Source: Balanoglossus misakiensis
Lineage: Eukaryota; Hemichordata
Length of the DNA: 64,000 bases
Reading direction: 5' to 3'
Assembly (NCBI GenBank): GCA_040954595.2
Contig: CM082589.2
Coordinates: 3,596,001 to 3,660,000, forward strand
Both the position numbers and the translations under genes were made by a program. The notes under the pieces were generated by a model. It was not told the DNA's origin. It saw nothing but the letters and a program-made list of their open reading frames with translations, and did not search any database. Of this stretch, positions 13,001 through 25,000 are shown piece by piece (the stretch's first letter is position 1; every line of letters begins with the position of its first letter).

Positions 13001-16000
13001 CGGTCAAGAAGTCCAAGTTGAAGAGCTTCTACTACAGACAGTTGCTTGCCAGTTTGTGGATGAACAATGGTGACTGTCACTTGTTTCTGTGGAATGACTT
13101 CTGTTTTAATTTCTCGCCACACAGTTTCCACTTTCTCAGGCTCTACCAATGTTTGAGGTTCCCTTTCAACTACACTGGTAAAGGATGGCATCTCTTCAAC
13201 AAGTTTGGCAGTAGAAGGAGCAACAAGAGATTTGCTCACAGACTCTTGCAGTGGTACTCTCTCCCCTGATTTTGTATCAATCACACCTCCTCCTGTGACT
13301 TGTTCTCTAACAATATCTGCTGCCATTTCAGGGTCAATCAGTTGCCTATCGACTGCTTCAGCAACTGTCAGTTCTTCATCTGTTTTGGGATCTTTAATAC
13401 CACCAGATTCAAGTTCTTTTCCAAATAATTGTCTGGCTGTGTCTCTGTCAATGACACCTTTCTCTAATGCCTCCACAACAGTGAGGGTCCCTCCAGTCTG
13501 TGGATCAACGATGCTCACAACTACACGTCTCTGTTCTACCACTTTCATCTCTCTTCTCACAATGCTAACTTGTTCAGTAGCTTCTGTGGGTAGTATATGA
13601 GCTTTCTGTGGTTGCTGTTTGACAAGGTCTGCTGTTGCAGTATCAACTATGTCTCTTTTCACAGCATCTTCAAGAGGTATCCTTTCACCTGATGTAGGAT
13701 CGAGAACTCCTCCTGTGGCAAGTTGATCTCTGACCACATCTGCTGCAGTTTCAGGATCAACTAAACCACGTCTGACTGCCTCTCCAAGAGACAATCGACG
13801 TCCACTCTCAGGCTCCAAGATTCCTCCTGTCTCAAGCTCTTTCTCAAGAAGTTGTACAGCACTGTCTCGGTCAAGAATTCCAAGTTGAAGAGCTTCTACT
13901 ACAGACAGTTGCTTGCCAGTTTGTGGATGAACAATGGTGACTGTCACTTGTTTCTGTGGGATGACTTCTGTTTTAATTTCTCGCCACACTGTTTCAACTT
14001 TCTCAGGCTCTACCAATGTTTGAGGTTCCTTTTCAACTACACTAGTAAAGGATGGCATCTCTTCAACAAGTTTGGCAGTAGAAGGAGCAACAAGAGATTT
14101 GCTCACAGACTCTTGCAGTGGTACTCTCTCCCCTAATTTTGTATCAATCACACCTCCTCCTGCGACTTGTTCTCTCACAATATCTGCTGCCATTTCTGGG
14201 TCAATCAGTTGCCTATCGACTGCTTCAGCAACTGTCAGTTCTTCATCTGTTTTGGGATCTTTAATACCACCAGATTCAAGTTCTTTTCCAAATAATTGTC
14301 TGGCTGTGTTCCTGTCAATGACGCCTTTCTCTAATGCCTCCACAACAGTCAGGGTCCCTCCAGTCTGTGGATCAACGATGCTCACAACTACACGTCTCTG
14401 TTCTACCACTTTCATCTCTCTTCTCACAATGCTTACTTGTTCAGGAGCTTCTGTGGGTATTACATGAGCTCTCTGTGGTTGCTGTTTGACAAGGTCTGCT
14501 GTTGCAGTATCAACTATGTCTCTTTTCACAGCATCTTCAAGAGGTATCTTTTCACCTGATGTAGGATCGAGAACTCCTCCTGTGGCAAGTTGATCTCTAA
14601 CAACATCTGCTGCAGTTTCAGGATCAACTAAAGCACGTCTGACTGCCTCTCCAAGAGACAATCGACGTCCGCTCTCGGGCTCCACGATTCCTCCTGTCTC
14701 AAGCTCTTTCTCAAGAAGTTGTACAGCACTGTCTCGGTCAAGAAGTCCAAGTTGAAGAGCTTCCACTACAGACAGTTGCTTGCCAGTTTGTGGATGAACA
14801 ATGGTGACTGTCACATGTTTCTGTGGAATGACTTCTGTTTTAATTTCTCTCCACACAGTTTCAACTTTCTCAGGCTCTACCAATGTTTGAGGTTCCCTTT
14901 CAACTACACTGGTAAAGGATGGTGTCTCTTCAACAAGTTTGGCAGTAGAAGGAGCAACAAGAGATTTGCTCACAGACTCTTGCAGTGGTACTCTCTCCCC
15001 TGATTTTGTATCAATCACACCTCCTCCTGCGACTTGTTCTCTAACAATATCTGCTGCCATTTCAGGGTCAATCAGTTGCCTATCGACTGCTTCAGCAACT
15101 GTCAGTTCTTCATCTGTTTTGGGATCTTTAATACCACCAGATTCAAGTTCTTTTCCAAATAATTGTCTGGCTGTGTTCCTGTCAATGACACCTTTCTCTA
15201 ATGCTTCTACAACAGTCAGGGTCCTTCCAGTCTGTGGATCAACGATGCTCACAACTACACGTCTCTGTTCTACCACTTTCATCTCTCTTCTCACAATGCT
15301 GACTTGTTCAGTAGCTTCTGTGGGTAATACGTGAGCTCTCTGTGGTTGCTGTTTGACAAGGTCTGCTGTTGCAGTATCAACTATGTCTCGTTTCACAGCA
15401 TCTTCAAGAGGAATCCTTTCACCTGATGTAGGATCAAGAACTCCTCCTGTGGCAAGCTGATCTCTGACCACATCTGCTGCAGTTTCAGGATCAACTAAAC
15501 CACGTCTGACTGCTTCTCCAAGAGACAATCGACGTCCACTCTCGGGTTCCACGATTCCTCCTGTCTCAAGCTCTTTCTCAAGAAGTTGTACAGCACTGTC
15601 TCGGTCAAGAAGTTCAAGTTGAAGAGCTTCTACTACAGACAGCTGCTTGCCAGTTTGTGGATGAACAATGGTGACTGTCACATGTTTCTGTGGAATGACT
15701 TCTGTTTTAATTTCTCTCCACACAGTTTCAACTTTCTCAGGCTCTACCAATGTTTCAGGTTCCCTTTCAACTACACTGGTAAAGGATGGTGTCTCTTCAA
15801 CAAGTTTGGCAGTAGAAGGAGCAACAAGAGATTTGCTCACAGACTCTTGCAGTGGTACTCTCTCTCCTGATTTTGTGTCAATCACACCTCCTCCTGCGAC
15901 TTGTTCTCTAACAATATCTGCTGCCATTTCAGGGTCAATCAGTTGCCTATCGACTGCTTCAGCAACTGTCAGTTCTTCATCTGTTTTGGGATCTTTAATA

Positions 16001-19000
16001 CCACCAGATTCAAGTTCTTTTCCAAATAATTGTCTGGCTGTGTTCCTGTCAATGACACCTTTCGCTAATGCTTCCACTACAGTGAGGGTCCCTCCGGTCT
16101 GTGGATCAACGATGCTCACAACTACACGTCTCTGTTCTACCATTTTCATCTCTCTTCTCACAATGCTGACTTGTTCAGTAGCTTCTGTGGGTATTATGTG
16201 AGCTCTCTGTGGTTGCTGTTTGACAAGGTCTGCTGTTGCAGTATCAACTATGTCTCGTTTCACAGCATCTTCAAGAGGGATTCTTTCACCTGATGTAGGA
16301 TTGAGAACTCCTCCTGTGGCAAGCTGATCTCTGACAACATTTGCTGCAGTTTCAGGATCAACTAAACCACGTCTGACTGCCTCTCCAAGAGACAATCGAC
16401 GTCCACTCTCGGGCTCCAAGATTCCTCCTGTCTCAAGCTCTTTCTCAAGAAGTTGTACAGCACTGTCTCGGTCAAGAAGTCCAAGTTGAAGAGCTTCCAC
16501 TACAGACAGTTGCTTGCCAGTTTGTGGATGAACAATGGTGACTGTCACATGTTTCTGTGGAATGACTTCTGTTTTAATTTCTCTCCACACAGTTTCAACT
16601 TTCTCAGGCTCTACCAATGTTTGAGGTTCCCTTTCAACTACACTGGTAGTAGATGGTGTCTGTTCAACAATGATGACTTCTGTTTTAATTTCTTTGGGCA
16701 TTACCAGACTTAGTATTGTTCTGTCGACAAGTCCCAACCTCTGGGCTTCATTCGGATCAACTCTGTTACCAGTTTTTGGATCAATGATACCACCATCAGT
16801 TATCTGCCCATCCACTACATCAGCTGCTGTCTGGGGATCGACAAGACCTCTCTTAACAGCTTCTGGAAGAGTCAATCTTTCTCCAGTTTGAGTGTCAAGA
16901 ACACCTCCCTTCACAAGCTCACTCTCTACAAACATCTTGGCCGTGTCAGGATCCAGCACACCTGTTTGAACAGAGTCTGCCACTGTGATTCTGTTTCCAG
17001 ACACGGGGTCTACAATCCCACCAGATTGGATCTGGTCTTCAAGGAGTTTCACAGCATGTGGTTCTTCAATGAGCCCAGCAGAAACTGCTTCTGCCAAATG
17101 TACGGTATTGCCGGTACCTGGATCTACAATACCACCAGTATGAAACTGCTCTGTTAAGATTTCTACTTTCTTGGCTTCAGAGATCATGCCTCTCCTTTCA
17201 GCTTCAGATAGTGTAACAAGCTCGCCTTGTTCATCTTTCAGAACAGCAGGTGCAACTCCTTTACTTAAAGCAGAGTCTGCTATCTCAGGTGAAACAAGGT
17301 GCCTTTTCACTGCTTCTTCGACTGAGATCCTTTCTCCAGTTCTGGGATCAATAACTCCACCCAATATTAGCTGATGGCGTACAAGTTCTACAGCCATTTC
17401 CTTGTCAATGACATTTTCGTCTACTGCTTCAGCTACACTGAGTCTCCTACTGGTGCTGGGATCAAGTATTCCACCAGTAGTTACCTCATCATTCAGGACT
17501 TCCTTTGCCAAATCTGGATCCAGGAGTCCTTTGTGAACAGCCTCCATGATGGGTATTTTTGATCCTACTTCAGGGTCTTCAATGCCTCCATGTTGTCTTT
17601 CACCCTCTAAGAGACGCTTTGCTGTGTCTCTGTCAACTAAATCTCTTGCAATGGCTTCCACTAGTGCCAGTTTTTCTCCTGTTTTTGGATCGATGATGGT
17701 TATTGAGACATCCTCTCTTGTAGCAATTTCTTCTCTCATCTCGCTACGAGTAATTGTCAGTGTTTTCACTTGTCGTCTGAGCACATGTTCAACCACATCT
17801 TTCTCTAAAATGTCTCTTCTCTGGGCTTCTTCCACAGAAACTCTCTCTGATGTTCTGGGATCAAGCACACCCCCTTGTTGCACTTGGTGTCTGATAACAT
17901 CTGCAGCTGTTGGGGTGTCAACCAGAGCTTGCTTCACAGCTTCAGACAGTGTTAATTTGTCACCAGTGTGGGGATCAACAACACCACCTGACAACAGCTG
18001 CACTTCTACTGTCTTGGTTGCAAGGTCTGGATCAACAATGCCTTTCCTTACAGCTGAAGCAAGTGTAACTCTTTGTTGAGTGCGAGGGTCAACAACACCA
18101 CCAGACTTTAGTTCTTCATTTAGCAGCTGTACTCCAGTATTAGTGTCAACAAGTCCCAGTGTAATTGCTTGACTGGCTGGTATCGGCTTTCCAGTGGCAG
18201 GATCAATGACTTCTGATGGTTTGGGTTCACGCATCTTTTCTAATAACACACCAGCCATCTCAGAATCAATCAGTCCCCTCTTCCTCGCTTCATCAACATT
18301 CATTAACTTTCCTGTTTTGGGATCTACAATACCCCCACTCTGAAGTTGAATCAGTAATAACTTCTCAGCGATATCTGTATCGATGACTCCTCTGTCAATA
18401 GCTTCATGGACACTGATGTTTTCCTCCGTCAGTGGGTGGACTATTCCTCCACTTCGAAGTTCTCTGTCCAACAGGCGGACAGCAGTGTCATCATCGATCA
18501 CACCACGTTTAAGGGCTTCAACAGGATGAAGTTTCTCTCCTGTATGCGGGTCAGAGATGAGTATGATTTCTTTTCGGACACTCCGGATTACTTCAGGTGT
18601 TTCAACCCTTGAGTAAATCCCAGACTCTGGTGACTTGGTAGGAGATGTAAACGATTCCATTGTGGTAGGGCCTTCCACCGGTGACCCCATCCTTGCAACA
18701 GTAGATCCTGGTGTACCGACAGATTCATCATATGAAGGTGTCTTTGCCATTGCCACAGGTTTGGATGGAGTAGGTCTAACCTCTTCAGGCTGTCTCGCTG
18801 CTGCACCTTCTCCAGGAGAACCATCCAGCATGTCGGCAATATCGTCAAGCATAAGTGAGAGGGGTCTTGAACCAGGCTCACTTATGCCTGATTCCCCAGT
18901 TTCTGTTGTCAATGGCCTATCTCCCGATTTTACAAGAACAACAGTCTCCCCTGTATCTGTTGAGGACAGGTCAGAGGTTCTTGTGTCTGTGGGACTTATA

Positions 19001-22000
19001 TCGACAGGGCTCTCAACAACAACTTTACTTATAACTGTTGTGACTTGTTCTTCTCTGGAAAACTGAGGGAACTGTGGTTTGTCTTCAAAAGGTTCTCTCT
19101 GTTTTGGTTCTCCTGCGTCTGGGGTAGGAATGATCTCAAATGGAGAAGATTCAACAGAAACTACTCTCTCTGGTGTTGGGATTATTTCAAATGGTGAACC
19201 AGGTGCCATTTCTTCTTGCTTCAAGGTTGACTTCGGTTGCTTCTTGGTGGGCTTGGGAGCTGTTGCTGGAGGTTGTTTTCTACTAGGAGATTCTGGCTTC
19301 CTTCCAGCACGTACTGTTTTTCTACCCTTGTCTGGTGCTTCTGGCTTTGTGTCAGTTACCATAGTTTTCTTAACCTTTGGAGATTCTACTTTTGCAGACT
19401 TAACAGGACGATCTTTAGACTTTGGAGACTCTGGTTCTTTCTTTATCTTAGTGGGAGACTCTGGCTTCTTTACTGTTGTTGTAACTTTGCTTGTTTTGGG
19501 AGACCCGGGTTTCTTTATCTTTTCAGGAGCTTTCGTTCTTTTGATTTGCTTGGGTGACTCTGGAGCATAAGTTGTCTCAGGAGACTCCGATGTTTTGAAT
19601 CTGGGTGTTCCTTTTGTAAGCGCTTTTTCTACAACAGTCGTTTGCATGGGGTGTGGCTTTCCAGTGGTAGGCTTCTCACCAGGTGCACTGGTAAATGTAT
19701 CAGTACCAGACACCACAGTGGTTGATGAGATTTGCACTACACGCCTGGTAGTTGTCGTAGTAGTTGTTGTACCATCTGGGGATTCATCTGTCCACTGCTG
19801 GACTTCTTCCTCTCGTTTTACAGACAGAGGTTCCGCACCTGACACGTGAGATGGCTGCTTCCAGGATGTGGTGACATGTTCTTCTAGTGTATCCTGGCGT
19901 CCAGCTTCAGTTGGCAGGACAAATGTTTCTCTAACTTCAACTGGTCTTTCTGGTGAAGGATGATCTATCGCAATCTCGGACACCTGCTCAGGTCTTACAC
20001 CACCTTGTCTTGTGCCATATATAATCGGAACAGGTACACCTTCCTCGCTTGGAATGTGTGCACGATCACGAGGTTGCTCATCAGGAGATACACCAGCTCC
20101 TCGTGGTTCAACATATGTTGTGACACTATCCTCTCGCTCGACGGTCACTTGATCAACACCACCTGGTCTCACTTTCACTACTATCTCTCTGGGTCCCTCA
20201 AATGAAGTAGGAACAAAAGGCCTATGTTGCTCAACTGAAGTTTCCACACTGGTAAACTGAACCGGTCTTTCTACTGGTCTGCCTTCCAGTATTGATGACG
20301 GTTCCTCCCGGTATGTTTCTGCTGTTTGTTTAGGAACAAACTCAATACTGATTGGTTTCCCTTCAAGAGCACTTCGTGTAGCCTCTGTTTCTATGGTTTT
20401 AGTTGTTTGATACACTTCTTCTACAACCTGTGGCATTTCTTCAGGCTTTATCACAGGCTGTGGTTCTTCTCTCTTGGACGTACTAATAGACACACCAACT
20501 GGCCCATGCTTTGCTGTTTTCGGCTTTTTAGCAGGTTCAGGTGGTATGCGCTTCTTTTTGTCAGGTGATTTTGGTGGACTGCTTGGTGGTGTTCTCACTG
20601 ATGAGGTTTTGATCTCGATTTTCTGTTTCCTAGGAACTGTTGGCTTGGTTTCTGGCTTCCCCTTGGGATGTTCTTGCTTAGTGGGGGAGGCCCGCTTTCT
20701 GGGTACCTCAGAACTTGGTGGAGCAATATCTAATTGCATAGTTTCAAGGTATTCGGCTTCTTCCGGCTTCCTAGGTTCAAATGGTCTGAATGCAGTGGCT
20801 GCAAACTCAGGTGGGGTGACTTCTTCACCCGGCCTTTGCATGTGAGATTGTGGCTCAGTTGGTGAAATGACCATATGATCAACTATGCGAGTTGACGTAA
20901 CGATCTGCGTAGTTTCAACAGAGAAACTGTCGTCAGGAGTAGCACCCTGTGAAAGGATATCTGACCTTACCCCTGGAGCGCCATCGAATTGTGTGGATAA
21001 ACCGATGGGTATAAACATCGTAAACCTTTCCAGCAGTTCTCCCTGCGAAAGAGAAAAAGAAAACAGACGCATCTTAATATAGTTGCTTTAAAGCAAATAA
21101 GAGTCTGTGTAGGGTGACTTAAGATCACCTTGACCCACACTGGAAACGGCACCACATTATCGAGGGGGATGGGAGGGGGATGGGATGGCTTTGGGAGGAG
21201 AAGGAAAAGGTGGTGGTGGTGGTGGTGATGGCAGGGGGGTACAGTTTTATGAGTGGCAGGGTGCTTGTAACACAACAACAAGTCAACAAAACAGCAAATT
21301 TGTACAGTTAGGTTGACTACATCGAGAGAGATTTATGGTGTGAGTGTTAGAGTTGCAAAGCGTTAAAGTATAATAACACATGCTGCATTGTGCCCAAAAA
21401 AAGACAAAAAGAGGGGGTGCAGAGAGAAGGCAGTTTTTATTGCCCGGTTGTTATCACCTTGTTTGGTACTCACCTTAACTTTCATTTGTTATTTCTTCTC
21501 AACAGAGAATAGTTAATAGTCTCACTATTGATTCTGTGGTTTTAGTGGATGAATCTGTTGCCAGTCTGAGACTCTTTCTGACATGCTTGACCCTATCCAT
21601 TTCTAACACATCTGGTGTGTTACAATTGTTCCTTACAGGTGATCTTACTTTTAGCATTTATATTCCTTGTGAAATGTGCAAACCCCTTGATTCCAGGCCT
21701 GTTTATTATACTGTCAACTAAATATATCATAACTTTAAACTGATAAATTTTAACCTTTAAATTTGTGGCGGGCGTCAGACTCATGAGTGCCGGCTCCCAT
21801 CAGTGCCTCCATTTTGCAAAGCTATTCACATTATCTTTCATTTGAAACCATACCACTTGAGACTTTATAAGTGTATATTAACACCATGCCATATAATCAA
21901 GATGCTCTGTAATATACCTTAACTTCGTTTTCTGTTTAAAAGCATAGCTATTTGACTTTTGTTTCTTCCCTTTTACGTAGTTATAGCCTATATTTTACAG

Positions 22001-25000
22001 AAGTGGAAATGACACCAACTCATTTTTTCTGTTTTGCATGAATAAACAACGAACATGAAAGTGAATTTTAATATGCAAGGTGCCGACGTATTATACAGTT
22101 TATTAACTATTAACTGGACCAAGTGCAACCTGCATATTAATGTGACGGGTGCCAGTGGATTAATAAAGTTTATTGGGCCCTTTTGTGCACTAAGTGCAGT
22201 CATTTGAGAAACCTTTCCCCTGTTATATGTTTATTGTTTAAATGCCTATATCTGTGATTTTAACCGCATTATGTGTGAAAATGGGCAAAATGGCCATCCC
22301 AGTATATCATCTTGAGTGACATGAACGATAGATGTATGAATGTTCCTAAACTTTCTACAATGATGGAAGAAATGAGTTAATATGGAAAGCAAAACAGCAA
22401 TGCAAAATAACTTTGTGCAGTACGCAAGCAAAAAAGGCAAAAAGAGAAGCAAGTTAGCAAATTCAAAAAACTGCTAGCAGGAAGAAATATGAATGAACCT
22501 CATGGCCAGCTTTCAGAAAGATAAGAGTTCTTGAATACTTCTCATTCTTTGTAAGGACAAATCAAATCCCAGAAACATAAATGGTGAGCTCAACAAGCTT
22601 TATGAAATTCGAATTCCACTTTAAAAGTGATTGCACACAAATTTAGATGATGATAAAGAATGGGAATGTATTCAAGGACTCTTGATCTTTTGCTGAAACG
22701 GTCATGGGTTTAAACTCTGCCTTCCAGCCTCCCTACCGCCATGTAATGACAAAGCTATGTCCTGCAAGCAAAATGCAAAATGAAGCATACAAGCGAATGA
22801 AGCAAAAAACAGCATGAAAAGATTAAGCAAAGGCAGCCATCGCAAAATACATGAGTAACATAAGCAGCAAAGTAAAAAGAAGTTTTCACTAATTCCAAAT
22901 TAAGTACACTATCTTGACAATATATACATGTATAAAGGGCAGATTCTAAAACATCACTTCTCATTAAAATATCCCACTTGCTTGTTGATGATTATGGGTA
23001 TGAAAACCACATATTTGAAAAGTCTTATTCTTTGTTAATCTATTAGTTAGCAAGACTTTTGTTGTCCATCTATGATATTAGATGTTGTTATACTTAGTTT
23101 TTATAATGAAGCTTATAAACATATCAATTGAAATGTTTGTGGTGGATGTTTATGTGTGTGACCATGCTTCTAGCTCTAGTAGAACGAAAAAAACAAGTAA
23201 AATGACATGTAAATTAAAAAATTATGGTAGCTGAAATCACCAAGCATATTTATTGACAGGTTTTTTGTTACTTGATGTCATAGAAGCACACTTTTGATTT
23301 CTTCAATATCTTGAAGTACGTTTGGCAAAGATGGAGGGTTTTTTTTCTAAAACCAGATCATGTGATAAGGGAATCATTAATCGAACATTTCAGAGAGTGA
23401 ATATTTTCATTAACATCACATGGATTTCGTTGCTGGGTAATTTCAGCTACACACATGCAATGAACTATGTAAACGAAACATGAATAAATTATCATAAATA
23501 ATGTGCAATGCAATAAGAACGTTCTTCATTCACTACATGAAATAATAAAACAAAAAAATGGCAACTAAATAAAAATAAAGTGTATAAAAGTTATTAATAA
23601 CAAATGTATGACATTAGCATTTCAAGAACAAATGTGTAAGTAGAAAATTGTGAATGTCTGGCTAAGCAAGTGGGAACTTTTTCATAAAATATTCAAAAAT
23701 TTGTAGCAAATAAACCGAACACGAAACATCATATGATTAATATACTAGATAACTATCGCAAACAAAAAAGCAGGGTTATGTATATGTGTTGAACATGAAT
23801 AAGTTGTTGACAATGTCGCAAAACTATGTGAAGAGCATAAATGTAAAATGATGCATGGAGTGTGTATAATATCAATGTGTTATGCCTGCCGTAAGATGTT
23901 ATTATTTTTTTGTTGTGGTTGTGTGGATGTTAGCACTGTCATCAACACTGCACGGACAACCAAAACCCACAGTAAAGATTCAAAGCAAACATCAAGGGGA
24001 AGGGGGGTAGGGTACACCAATCAAGACTACGCATTGAAAAAATGACACGAAAATCCACACACAGAAATCACAGTGTGTCGTGACCACATTTGAAAACACT
24101 CCATCACACTTCTGTAGTTTCTGGGCACCGGTCACATTACGGATGTGCCGGAACTGAAACCACAGTGGGGCTGCGGTGTCTTGGCAATCTGGGAGAAATA
24201 TTGTGACCCTATTTACTCAGGAAACCTGGATCATCAACAAAGGATAAGATTCTCAGTGATATTTCATCTGAGTATTTCTTGCACTAGTTCAAAGATTACA
24301 TAAAAACGGACACATCCTATGGGTGTCCTACCAACAGAACACTGTATTTCAGTCAACCTTAGTTTTGACGCTACGCAGCCAGAATGCCAAAACAACACAG
24401 CACCCCGGTACAAGAAAGACAACAGTAAGCACAGAGATTTATCACGTACCTCGGGAATACCCAGTTTGGCTGCCAGAGATCGAAGTCTGTCGGCAATATC
24501 GGCACCGAGTTTGCTGTATTCCTCATTGACGGATTCCATCTCCTGCCTGGCCAAGTCGCAGCCGGATTGGAGTTTGGCTTTCTTGATGTCTACGTCTTCA
24601 AGAATGTCTTCAAGACTGTCCTTGTATTCTTCAATGTATTCATCCAATACCTGGGGGGGAAATTAGACAGTCAACATGATATCAACATACCTCTATCATA
24701 GAGATAGTATAATTAGATGACATTACAATATTATCCATTGTGAATCTGGTGAGCGAAGTGCAGTATGTAATTCTTGACCGAGACATTGCTGTACAGCTTC
24801 TTGAGAAGTTCCTTGAGAAGGCTTACCTCTGCCGCCTGGATGAACTGGTTGCCTTTACTGTTAAATTCCTCCACGGAAGGTCTGTGACTGCTGATTTCAT
24901 CCAAGAAAGCCTGTGCAGACCAAAACAAAATACACATGAATGACAAACTGCTATGAGAAGACAGCATTGGTGACTGAACCTCATTGGTGTGTCACAAAAT

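Noticed and set aside
8849-16651. Regular repetition suggestive of a CRISPR or satellite array
   Set aside because: The period is 867 bp, the frame is open throughout and every unit encodes plectin-like repeats, so it is coding, in an animal genome.
8786-16891. Many plus-strand open frames of 94, 131 and 173 codons repeated every 867 bp
   Set aside because: They are antisense shadows of the tandem coding units. They recur only because the units do, and they have no independent domains or splice logic.
24260-24449. Continuation of the 24450 exon past its donor
   Set aside because: Beyond GAG|GTACGT the reading frame becomes Cys/Phe-rich and loses helix character; splicing at 24450 keeps the family pattern.
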